Origin: Undaria pinnatifida
Taxonomy: Eukaryota; Sar; Phaeophyceae; Laminariales; Alariaceae
Assembly: GCA_012845835.1 (NCBI GenBank)
Contig: JABAKD010000020.1
Location: 5,292,720-5,356,719, forward strand
Direction of reading: 5' to 3'
Length of the DNA stretch: 64,000 nt
In this document: piece by piece, positions 46,901-57,399 of the stretch
Position numbering within the stretch: position 1 is the first letter of the stretch
Layout of the letters: the number at the start of each line of letters is the position of its first letter
Position numbers and translations under genes: made by a program
The notes under the pieces: model-generated
Told to the model about the DNA's origin: nothing
Seen by the model: the letters and a program-made list of their open reading frames with translations, nothing else
Database searches by the model: none

Positions 46901-48850
46901 GCAGGCCGATAGTAGAGAGTTTAAGGGGTTTTGAGCATGCGAGCCCAGGGAAAACGCGGTATGATATATTACGCATGCAACGATCGAGGTATACCTTTTT
47001 TTGGCGAAAATGTTTCCTGAATGACGGGGCTCCTTGACCCAAAATCGTCGGAAAAAAAATAAATAATAGGCCATTTTTTTTTTCAATGGTTCTCGTTGTG
47101 TACCTAGGCCATGTGCGGGTTTTTCCTCCGGGGGTGGCAGTATATTTTTCTCGACCCGAATCAGTTTTGGGTTGAGAAGGGCATGTCTTAAGCTCCCAAA
47201 TTGAGGGGTAGTATTAAGAAAAAAAGTGGTGCACCTCTATCGTCGAACGCGTCGTATACATCGCAAGGTTTGGAGAAAGGCGTTCTATTTTTAACAATTC
47301 GTATGTGAGCTTGGCGAAATGTCGGACGCGACCCATGAAAAACCAGGGGGGGGGGGGGGGGGGGATCGAGCTATATGATTATTAACGATCTGCGGAGGCA
47401 GGAAAATAATCAGACCAAACAAATCGAAACTCAAAAAATGTATGTACCAGGTAAGGCATAAATGTTAGCGTAAAGCTGTAGTTTTTTGTCCTTGTTTATT
47501 GGATTTTTAGTATATATTTTTCTTTTTACTGCTGCGAGACATCGATTTAAAAGAAGCTGGACGCAATGGCTGAGAGAGCAAGTCACATAAAACCTTGATC
47601 TTCTCGTACTTTTTCTGTGAATTTGGATGATTTGAAGGAGTGATCGAAGTTTTGAAGCTGAAAATGCTGGTCATTGATTGCCGGATGACAAAAGCCGAAC
47701 AAAGGGGTCAAATTGGTTGACTTCGATGGCCTAGTGGACGGGAAATCAAGCCTTACAATCAGGGCAAAGAGGGGGTCCGGCGGTGGTGGTGGATGGAAGT
47801 GTCCCTCGGGCGCGGAGAGTCCAGCGGGGCTTCAGTTATCGATGCACACGAAGGAAGAATATAGACCAAGACAAGACCGAGGCAGTAAGGTGCCCTCGGG
47901 ACTGCGCCGGCACGAGACGCAAAAGAGCAACAAGAAGGATACTACTACCTCGAAATGGAACAGGTAGATAGAGTCGATTCCGTGTTTTATTGGGGCTAGG
48001 GGTTAAGAGAGACGACGGCACTTTTATACCCCATATATATAGGGTATCGTGCGACAACAGGCTAGCCCCTAGGAGTGTACCCAAGCCATGCACCTCCTAC
48101 CCAAATCCTTGTATTTTATTATATAGCTCCATGTACACGGTTTGATCCCACCGCGTGCGAAGTTCGAGCTAGGTTAGGGGCTTGGACTTCTGGTCGGGTA
48201 GGGATCTGGTACCAGGTATATCAGTTTACCTTCTAGAGTAGTACATTGAGTAGGAGCGCATGGCTTATCTACACCGCTAGGGGTGAATGATTTCTTTCAT
48301 CTCGGAGATTGCCGAAGTAGTTTGGACAACAGATGGTGCGAAGTCCAAGAAGAGGTGCGCGACCGAGAGGGAAGTGATTTTTTTTTGTCGGTGTTGGTCA
48401 GTGATTCGGGAAACGCTCTCCTCATGGCTCCCAGTCTTTATGCGTCTCTTCTCGTGGCTTGCTGTCTAGACGCACAGCTGGTATTATTGCTCTAAAAGTA
48501 CACTCGAAGACAAACAAAGCAGAGCTGTGGGCAGCAGCAGAAACAGTGAACGACAGGGAGAGTCCTGCTGGACCACTCCGTCACCTACATTAAAGCCCAT
48601 TTATAATGGCCTTGACGTGACCGTGGCATCTACTATCACCTGGTTTCACCCCATGTTTCACGTCGTCTATAGAACGACTCCATCTACGGAGAGCACTCCA
48701 TAATAATAAGCCACCCTGACTAGTCGTAGATGCAGACCACCTGGCAATCAAAGGATGTCAACGTGAAGCATCCATAAATGGAAAGGGGATCGAAGATGCA
48801 GCTATTCGAAACAAGCGAGAACGAGACCATAGGTTGCCCCACACCTCTTA
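43946..48850. other. Gene-poor region, nothing recognisable
   Basis: No coding sequence can be supported. Homopolymer G runs occur at 45110-45137 and 47346-47364, and an (AATCG)n stretch at 46594-46612. A frame of 84 codons at 47713-47967 (Gly- and Lys-rich) is not convincing. TACCWGGTA motifs are at 44875, 47445 and 48210. Confidence 0.45.
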
Positions 48851-49837
48851 ATGATGAGGCTGAAATGTCTCATCTTGCAAGATATACAATCCTGTGTTGG
48901 AGCTCATAACCGTGAGAGCTCGAGAAAGGGTATGAACCTACGGTACACCCTACGAAAACACGAAGGGCGAGGCCACTGAGCGCAAGGATGCGAAGAGAAA
49001 GAAGAGAGCAAGTGTACAGTATAGACGCGGAAACAATGTCAGAAGGGGAGAAAGGAACACGTGTCACGCTGTGAAGGCCAGACAAAATTAGGGCCCGAAG
49101 CGCGGGGCCGAAGGGGCGGGCAGTCGGGCCATTTGCCGAAAGACAACAGAGAAAGCAGGGAACACTGCCTAAAAGAATGTCAGTCACGCCACATTGGACA
49201 TGGAAAGCAGACGTGGAGCCATCGGTTCAACAGTGAGAAGCAATCAAGACGCGAAGAAATACCCAAGCATCGGGCCATCGGTCGAAAGGCAGAAGAGAAA
49301 GAGCCTGGAACAAGAAAAAACAAAGAACATCTTCCTAAAGATTTGTCAGGGTCCGCAAGGTTGGACCAGGAAAGCTGACGTGGAACCATTGGTCGAAAGG
49401 TAGAGCTATAAAGAACCAGTACGCCGACGTGTAGTGGAAGCAGGGGCCGTAATGTGGGACCTAGGAGGCTAGCGTAAGGCCCTTGGTTGAACTGTAGAAC
49501 GGGAAACCGAGGATACCAAAACAATCGTGAAAGCGCAAAGAAAGACAATACCGACTGAAACAGTGGCTCAGACAACACCGAGATTGTGGTACTAGAAGCG
49601 TGTGATAAACCGAATAGCTGAACCGGGGGGCAACAGCAGAGTACCCTTATAATCTATCTGGATACAGTAGCAGGAAAACGGTAAGAAGTACGTGGTGAGG
49701 TCACCTGGCCAAAGCAATACGCAGACAAGGACGAAACTGAAACGTAGGCACAGAAAGACGGAAGGTACTGTCGGAAGCGGAGAGAGAGTCGACATAATGA
49801 TGACACCTCCTTGGGAGGCTAACTAATGACGGGAACA

Positions 49838-49927
49838 TTGCCAGCAAAACGTAGCGCTCGCGAGGCTATTCAACCAAAACAAAGCAAGCCAAAAATGGGG
49901 TCGACAAGATGCTCGTTCAACTCGAAG
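49838..49927 (+). repeat. Dispersed ~85-bp repeat, copy 2
   Basis: Counterpart of 31739-31823. It differs mainly by a short insertion (CGCTCG) after AAACGTAG. Confidence 0.65.
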
Positions 49928-50287
49928 CAGCGCTGGGAGTGTCTAGCTCCCGAAAGGAGGTACCGAAGGAACAGCTCTAGAAGACAATACGAAGAAAGCC
50001 GTGGCTAGGTACTATACGTCGGGAACACGGGGTCGCGAGCGTGGAGCAACCCTAACGAGGCAACTGAGAGAGAAAACGCAGGGAAGAACAGAAAGTAGGT
50101 AAGCCGTGTCATAGCGACGCACGACACCCTGAAAAAAGAGGAGTCCATAGCAAGGGACCTTGCGTAGGCTAGCGTAAAGAAAACGAGCAACGCCAGGTAC
50201 GTAGCGAAGGCAATGCTCCTAAAGCAAGTTCGCCGAAAGCATATCGTGAAAAAAGGGGTCAACAGGAAACGACCTATATGAGAGTCG

Positions 50288-50526
50288 TTCTACGGTAGCC
50301 CCCGCAACTTTTCATTAATGAAATCGCCGGTTTCAAAACCAGCACCTTGTCGCATCTCCTGCAATACGGAGTCCCTCGACACCCCGTCGTCGTGGATCGA
50401 TAGACCTTTGCACACAAGAAAATACATGGGTACTTTTATTTCAATAGTATCCTTCCTTGTGTCGAGCAGCCATGAAACGTACGTTAAAAAAGAAAATCGC
50501 TGGCTTTGGGGGGGGATATCGTAGAA
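50288..50526 (+). mobile_element. MITE family F, copy 1
   Basis: It begins TTCTACGGTAGCCCCC and ends GATATCGTAGAA, imperfect terminal inverted repeats. Inside lies GAAATCGCCGGTTTCAAAAC then CAGC, an internal short hairpin. Copies at 53187-53436 (-) and 61713-61926 (+) align end to end, including ATCCTTCCT(T/C)GTGTC and GCCATGAAACGT(A/T)CGTT between the first two. Confidence 0.75.
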
Positions 50527-51600
50527 TCAGTCGTGGGCTGCGAAGCCAAACTGGGGTCAAAGCGTAGGACCCATGCGACAGGTACGCCAAAAAAAGGCAA
50601 GAGCAAAAGGAGGCCATGAGGGGACGGTCTGTGAACTGCACAGATAGGACGGACTGCAAAGCCACGATTACAAGGCCGGTGTCGTTAAACCCTCTGGGCA
50701 GGTGTGCCGAAAAAATTGAAGAAGAGTGGTCAAGAGAAGTAAGCGCCTGTTAGCTGCAAAGCCAGGACGGAGCGGTCAGTGTCGCCGGACCGTGGGGCCA
50801 CGGGTGCCGAAACAAGAGTAAGATAAAAATTGGTCCAGGGGGAACAGATCCACCGGCTACGAAGCTAGAACGGAGCCCGGCAACAGGGGACTATTGGGAG
50901 GCAGATACGATTAAACAAGAAGGTAGAGGCCAAAGAGAACAGACAAATGGGGTGAAGAGCCAGCACGGGACCGCTAACGTGGGACCTGAAAGGGGCTCTC
51001 GACGTGAAGCCAATGGTCAACAACGTGAGAGCGCACGCATGGCGGTAGCAATAATAGCTGGAATGCCCCACCATTAAGTGGCGGGGCTGTTCTTACTAAG
51101 GTGCAGCAGCGAAGACTTTTTCGTGGGAAAATAAGCATGCCAAGAAGCAAGGGAAGTCCAACAGCAAAGAGAAGTACACGTCAAGGGGCAAGGAAAGTCC
51201 AACAACAACAAACAGGGAGGTCAAATGACTCGCGAAAACGGAGGGAAACAACGCGGGAAACATCTATGTTATCACCAAGCTTGTAGGGCGAGGTGAAAAC
51301 GAGACGATGGAAGGCCTCAACATGGTACGGAAACGCCATGGTCCGTCGGTATGCACGAAACGTGGGCAGGCTACACCCGGCGGTAGAAAGTTGAAGGGAA
51401 ACAGCCGGGGAAACGGCAGGGACGAACACTCGTCGTACACGGTAGAAAATAAGTATAACAAACTTGGGCACAAGTTCAAGTCCAAATCGGCCAAGGAAGA
51501 TCACCGAAAAACGACCAAATGCACCATACATTGAATGCGGCAAAGAAGACAGAAGGCATACTACTACACTGTACACGTTAACACGTTTTTGGATCCAAAC

Positions 51601-53186
51601 CGGTAGGCAGACCTGGAGGGGCCACATTGGAGAGCCACGGGGCGATAACACTGACAACACTGGTACCTACCAGGTATAACTATCTCGGGACCAGTAGGGT
51701 CCAAAGCCAATACGTGCACTATTAATAGACGTTCACGAATAAATTGTCCCAGAAGGAAGGGGAGAAGGCTACTACGGTCGGTCGACAGCCGCTCACAGCT
51801 TTAACCACTAAGGAACAAACATGTCCAGGAATAAGAAGATAAACAATTAATACCCGCGTTGCATGGACGCGAAAGCGGAAAGGTACTCGTTCCGAAAATG
51901 CACGCAGTAGAGGCGGGAGGGTCTACGTCCGAAAATGCACGCACGGCAGAGGCGGGAGGCAATACGCTCTCATCCGACACACAGTGCAGGGAGAAGAAAA
52001 GCCAAGATGAAAAAACCAAGACTAACACGATTTTTCCAACTTATACCGTAAGAACGTCGAAAACGGGGTCGTAACACAACGGAGAGGACCCAGAGACGCT
52101 GCGGAAGAGCACGCACATGGTGCAGACGATTTTTCGGCTGAGAAAGAATCAGACGAAACTGTTACGTTGTCGCGAGCTGATACCATAAGCCGGACAAGGG
52201 GAGGTTCAAATGACGTACAACTCTAAAAATGCTAGCGGGGCGCATGCGCAGCAAGCGAAGGTTAGGCTATTGAGGATCAAGCGAAACTGCCACATGGTTT
52301 CGGGAGTTGGTACTATAAGGAAGCTTTTTGACTAGGAGTGATTCAGCACGTAGCAGCCAGTTTTTGCTGGCGACTTTTCCACTCCGAGGATCCCAACATC
52401 CGTCAGAATATCGTCGTCGGGTGCTTTGTTGTTGGGACATGCGGCAACATCGCGAAAACACACCCACGGGGGGCAGTTCGCTTTTTCGGCGAGAAAAAAT
52501 ATAGGAGGAGACCTGTTTCAGCCTGGAGGCAAATATATGCACTCAATCGTCGTGCAGCACTTACTTAATAACGACCGATTTACACATGGTACGCACGGCG
52601 GACGCGCACGACTTTTTGTACGAGGCTCTTCACTCAGCAGAGGATTCTATGCCAAGCCCGAAAACTTCTCTTTGTTCGTTAGCTCCAAGCTGGGGGGGTA
52701 GATTTCAAGTCATTGTATTACGTCTCCCGACCACAGGGTAGAGGCAAGTGCGAGCAGATAACTCATGCGTGAGACCTCTGAGAAGAGTGAGTTCGCGAGC
52801 GAGAGCGCACAGCAGTCTGCCATCAAGAACGCCAACCAGGTACTACTAGTGGAAAACTGGAGATTTAAGTGCAAAAAACTCTGACGAATAAACCCAAAAT
52901 GACACGTGTATGGCCTGGTTGGGATGCACAAACAAAAATAAGCCAGGTATTATTACTACCATTGCAAAAGAAGAACGACACAACCGGACGTTTTTTTTTT
53001 CGCAGCACACATTATAGTGTAAACTCTCTCTCTGATGAACAAAACTGTTGCCCGGGGTACACAAAACAAGTACCAGGTAGTAAGTAAATGCTATGCTTAT
53101 TATTGCAAACGGCAAATCCGACCATTGCTATTTGTTAAGTAGCCCCGATACATACATCTTACTATTAGCACCGTAGAGCTGACTGC
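51601..53186. other. Intergenic, no gene; one short tandem duplication
   Basis: TCCGAAAATGCACGCA...GGCGGGAGG occurs twice in tandem at 51892-51970. TACCWGGTA-type motifs cluster at 51668, 52834 and 53071. No coding sequence is supported. Confidence 0.45.
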
Positions 53187-53436
53187 TTCTACGATAGCCC
53201 CCCCCCAAAAAAAAACAGCGCTTTTCTTCAACGAACGTTTCATGGCTTCTCTAGACACGAGGAAGGATGCTATGAAAACAACATTTTATTCACATGTTTT
53301 ATTGTTTGCAAACGACTATCGAACCATGACGTCGGGGGGGGGCAGGCAGGAGCACCATATTTCAGGAGATGAGGACAGCCGCTGGTTTAAAAACCAGCGA
53401 TTTCGTTAAAGAAATGTTGTGCGGGCTGCCGTAGAA
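53187..53436 (-). mobile_element. MITE family F, copy 2, abutting the Gypsy/NADAR element
   Basis: The reverse complement starts TTCTACGGCAGCCCGC and ends GGCTATCGTAGAA (18 bp more complete than copy 1 at the right end). It contains GAAATCGCTGGTTTTTAAAC then CAGC. It ends within about 120 bp of the NADAR coding frame. Confidence 0.75.
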
Positions 53437-53553
53437 CGACTCAGCTGTACTGTTTTTTTTTTCCCTCTAGGGCTCCTCACAAGAGGATGCTATGGCATTC
53501 CCCTGGGATCGGCGACCCAGTGCCCCCACAGGGCTGCACTGCGCGCCTCAACC

Positions 53554-54158
53554 ATGCCTTCCAAGGACTCGCCCCCCTCGAATTTTAACCCAAAAAAACG
53601 CAAGTGTTCCACGGGAAACGTCGTGTTGTTTTGGCAAACCCCCGCCATTTTTTCGCAATGGACAGCGTCGGCGTTTGCCGTCGACGACGTTTCGTATTCT
53701 CGCGCAGAGAAATTTATAATGGCGGAAAAGGCACGCCTCTTCCACGACAATCATGCACTGGAGCTCATACTGAGCACGTCGGAACCCCAATCGCACAAGC
53801 GCATCGAACGGAGCGTCCGGGGTTTCGACGATGCCCTTTGGGAGCGGGAACGCGAAAACGCTGTTCTCGCTGGGACTTTTGCCAAGTTTTCGTAAAACCT
53901 AGAGATGAAATACCATCTTTTGGGCACTGGTAACAAGCTTGTAGCTGAAGCCAGCCCTTTTGACCAGGTGTGGGGCATTGGCCTCCACGGGCGGACGACT
54001 CCGACACCCATGACCCCCACTTGTGGCGAGGAAAGAACTTGCTCGGGCAGGCTCTTTCTGCCGCCCGCGACCTCCTTCGCCACAATGTTGACGAGTTGGC
54101 ACACCCCTCCTCTTCTCCTCAGTTCTGCACTCCGACATTGTCCGAGGGAATTTTTTAG
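53554..54158 (+). pseudogene. NADAR-domain coding segment (interrupted)
   Basis: The frame from about 53554 reads VVLFWQTPAIFSQW, then AEKFIMAEKARLFHD, VRGFDDALWERERENAV and FAKFS. After an in-frame TAA at 53893 it continues in the same frame with LLGTGNKLVAEASPFDQVWG. A frameshift near 53990 leads to HLWRGKNLLGQALSAARDLL, and the frame stops at 54156. These are, in order, the hallmark blocks of NADAR (YbiA-like, DUF1768) domains: F-W, F-S-Q-W, A-E-x-x-x-M-x-x-K-A, L-L-x-T-G, E-A-S-x-x-D-x-x-W-G and W-x-G-x-N-x-L-G. Characterised members hydrolyse N-glycosidic bonds, including in riboflavin-pathway intermediates and ADP-ribosylated nucleobases. After the 54156 stop the same frame runs on into the protease, which argues that it belongs to the element. 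Confidence 0.85.
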
Positions 54159-54716
54159 ATTGACCCCGCATCGCTGACGCGCCTTCGGGTTTCAGCACGT
54201 GCTTGCCCCGGTCTTCCTTCGGAGTTTTCGACCCATTTTTCCGACGCGCCATCGGACCACAGCCCTGATGTGCTGGCTGTCGCCGCTTGCGCCGCGCCCA
54301 CCCCCGCGGACATGCCCCCTCTCCCCAAGCACGACCCCGGCCTCGTCGGAGGCACGATTACGCTCGACGACGCCTCTTTTACCACCAAAACTACCGTGCA
54401 TAGCGGAACCACCGCCTCTGCAGTTTTTGGTTGTGTAGCGCTCCTAGACACTGGATCCCCCCAGACTTTTATCCACCGTGGCGTCTCAGAGCAGATGCCT
54501 GGGGGTGGCGCGGCCGCCGTTAATGGCGAGCAGGGCTCTGCCCCTCGTTCCTGGGGGGGATTCGGCAAATCCGCTCCCCTACGACCTTCGACGAGCGTCC
54601 GCTTGAGCGTCCAATTTTTCCGGGCTGAACAGGCGACGAGCTCTCTCGCCGGGTGGGCCTGCGTCGTTCCGCCCTCAGTTATGTCACACGCGGTGCTCCT
54701 GGAACGTGATAGCTAG
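54159..54716 (+). pseudogene. Gypsy aspartic protease region
   Basis: The frame continues directly from the NADAR segment. LLDTGSPQTFIH holds the D-T-G-S active-site motif (about 54447), preceded by a hydrophobic V-F-G-C-V-A-L-L. A pol-linker-like stretch follows, and the frame ends at 54714. The next segments (54717-55121, then 54929-55690 in another frame) continue the polyprotein after a frameshift, with GHYLVEMLPQPNLLL before the reverse transcriptase. Confidence 0.8.
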
Positions 54717-54928
54717 ATGCGTTTTAATACGCGGCCCTACCGCTCTTTCCCTCCCCGCCCCTCTGACCGGAGAGTTTTCGGGGAGCTGACGCTATCTCAC
54801 CATGCCCCTACGGGTGCATCGGCTTTTTTGTACCCGACCCCCTCGCCCCTGGCGGAGGTTTCCACCTCCGTTGCGATGGCGCCGATCGCGTCACTTTATC
54901 AGACGAGCCTCAGCTGCTCGCTACAAAC

Positions 54929-56186
54929 TTGGTTCGCAGTAGCGGCCTACCAGCTCTTACACCAGCTCTTGCAGGCCACTATCTCGTCGAAATGTTGCCC
55001 CAGCCGAACCTTCTTCTTGCCGAAGAATATTTTGCCGCTTCAGGGCGACAGGTCCTCCCCATCAGTGACGTGGCCGACCTCGAGCCCGGCGACCTTCTGG
55101 GAGTCGCCCACGCCCCACTGATGCGCGCACCCATTGCCATTTTCCAAAGTACGAACAGTGCACCAGCCGTTTTCCCGCCCACGAACGCGCCTGAGGTGGC
55201 GGCCATTTGGGAACCCTCTCTCGCAGCAGCTACAACCACGGCCTCGCGCTCGCCTGCCCTGCTCGAGCGTTTGACTCCCGAACAAAGAGTTTCGTTCCTG
55301 CGCGTCTGGCACCGCCTGCCGAGGCACCTGCGCAATATAACTTTCGACTTACATAGCCCGGAGTGGACCCCTTCGGCCATCGAGGAACTAGGCGACGTTC
55401 TCTGCGAATTTCCGGATGTTTTTTCCAGCTCCAAAACGGATTTTGACTCCTGCTCTCTGATGCTCTTCGATATTTCGGTACTGGAGGGCAATGCGCTTGT
55501 CACCTCCCGGCCACATCGCATCGACCCGATTTTGGCCAAAGAGGTGGACGCCACCCTCTATCAGTGCCTCGCTGCCGGTCTGATCCAACACTCGACTTCG
55601 CCATACTCGAGCCCCCCAGGTGGTCGTCGAAAAAAAACGGCGGGGTTCGGATCACTGTTAAATAAACTACAAAAAGCTCAACGGCATTAGCAAACTCAGC
55701 CAGCTGCCGGTCCCGCGCGTGGATCGGGTCGTGGACGCCTTGGGCAAGGGATGCGTTTTCTCCCTTTTCGACCTAGTAGTGTCGTCGTTTTACCAGATAA
55801 CCGCCCACAAAGACACAGTTCCACTCAGGGCATTCCGCACCCCCGCTGGCCTTTACGAGTGGCTGATTATGCCTCAGGGCAGCAGCGCATCGCCTGGTTG
55901 GTTTGTGAAGGTGCTCAGCGAGGTTACCAAGGGCTTGGAACAGGTTGCGGCATTCCTGGGCGATGCGATCGCGTTCGGTTCAGACCTGACGACCCAAGTT
56001 AAAACCATCCGTGTCCTCTTCGAGCGACTGCACAAGCACAACCTCAAGCTCTCCGCCTCGAAAGCCAGATTCGGCGCGACGGACGCCGATTTCGTGGGCC
56101 GCTCCATCTCGCCCGCGGGCGTGTGCCCAAACGCTGAGAAAGTGTCGGCTTTGACTCTGATGCCCATGCCCCGCGACCTGAAATAG
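54929..56186 (+). pseudogene. Gypsy reverse transcriptase, frameshifted, catalytic motif altered
   Basis: The upstream part reads TSRPHRIDPILAKEVDATL then AAGLIQHSTSPYSSP. It frameshifts near 55620-55640 and resumes as LPVPRVDRVVDALGKGCVFS then LFDLVVSSFYQITAHKD, FRTPAGLYEWLIMPQGSSAS and DADFVGRSISPAGV. The Y-x-D-D motif is replaced by F-L-G-D (55953-55964), losing the first catalytic Asp of the pair. The frame ends at TAG (56184), and the same frame continues with LHALLGG. Confidence 0.88.
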
Positions 56187-56212
56187 CTGCACGCTCTCCT
56201 AGGTGGCCTTTC

Positions 56213-56800
56213 GTGCTACCGAATTTTTCTGCTAGATATGTCCAAACGGATTCGACCAATCACGGCCCTGGCGTCAATTTTTTGTCCACGCCGAATATAG
56301 AAGCTATCGTGCGCGATATGCTCGCGGAGCTCGCCGCTTCACCGGTCGTGGTCTTCCCCGATTGGAACGCCGTGGAGGACGGCTCCCGCTCTTTTCGGGG
56401 GTGCTGTGACGCCAGCATTGACGGCTTTGGCGCTACGCTTGGGCAAGAACATCCTGACGGCTCCGTGTGGCCCATTGCTTATGTTAGCCGCGCTACCCTC
56501 GACTCGGAATGACATTGGACGCCGCTCGATTTGGAAGCAGGCAGCATCGTATGGGCGATCAAGCACCTCCGAGGCTACCTTTGGGGTGCGAAGTTTCGCA
56601 TTTTTCTCGGATCCCAAGGCTCTGGAAAATATGGGAAAGGTTGGAGACCACAAGGCGCGAGTCAAGAGGTGGCTCGAGTGCCTCAACGAGTTCGACTACA
56701 CACTCGAGTACCGAAAGGGAAGCGCAAATGGTAATGCTGACTTCCTCTCGCAGTTGCCACAGCCGGCGACTGAGCACGACCGCAGCGGTTTTAGCCGCCT
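56213..56800 (+). pseudogene. Gypsy RNase H region, nonsense and frameshift
   Basis: CDASIDGFGATLGQ then WPIAYVSRATLDSE holds the first RNase H Asp. A TGA at 56510 interrupts, and the same frame resumes HWTPLDLEAGSIVWAIKHLR. A frameshift near 56600 moves to RVKRWLECLNEFDYTLEYRK then GSANGNADFLSQLPQ, the usual end of RNase H. About 1 kb of Pro/Arg-rich linker follows (56800-57400) without a recognised domain. Confidence 0.85.
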
Positions 56801-57399
56801 CACACCCCCGTCGACCACCCCTTCCACATCAGTCCCGGGCATTGGCTTGGGTGGGCTGGTGCCCCAACCCGACAGCGCCGTCTTGTGTGGGCTCCCCCGT
56901 ACCTCCACTGATTTTCGCGTTCTTCGTGTGCACGGGCCACGTATGAGGATTGACGACCTTTCCGCTCCCACCGGGAGATTCGCCGCCCGTGTTCCTGCTT
57001 TCGTCGGTACCGGTGATGACCACCTCGGCCGCGCGTCATTTTGGTCTGCCACCGACGCTACTTTCTTCCGGTTCTCGCGATGCCCTCCGGGGCTACTCCG
57101 CCGGAATCACCCCCGCGGGGCCCTACGCCCCCATCGGAGGCTTCGGTGGGACTGCCGCCTACGGACCGCATCTCCACTCGGACGCGCCGAAGAACAGCCG
57201 ATGCAGCCGGTGCTGCGCAGCCTGCCGTTGATTATGGTTTTGGACGCGGCAGGGTTCCCCGGACGTCTCGAGCCCCAACGCCTGTCCCGACGGTACCCAT
57301 CCCGTCTGACCGCGACCGAAAGGAGCTTTGGGTGTCCCACGTTCAGGGCTCTCGACCCCTTTGGACCCTGCCACCGCCCCTACGGCCGATTTGGACGCC

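Larger units (their letters stand above)
48851..51600. repeat. Purine-rich field of degenerate repeats
   Basis: The plus strand is strongly A/G-rich for about 2.7 kb. Loose repeats recur: GTGGA(A/G)CCAT(T/C)GGT, GGGCCATCGGTCGAAAGGCA, ACGTGGGACCTGAAAGG, GTGCCGAAA. Minus-strand frames read hydrophobic, Leu/Phe/Ser-rich sequence, as expected from pyrimidine-rich DNA. I see no gene. It is interrupted by the MITE at 50288-50526, and the 49838-49927 segment is a dispersed repeat. Confidence 0.5.

Noticed and set aside
48870..51660. Minus-strand membrane proteins (Leu/Phe/Ser-rich frames)
   Set aside because: They are the expected reading of pyrimidine-rich DNA. They are short, in different frames and without family motifs.
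54979..55554. 191-codon minus-strand gene inside the Gypsy element
   Set aside because: It is the antisense shadow of the polyprotein, which has clear family motifs on the plus strand.
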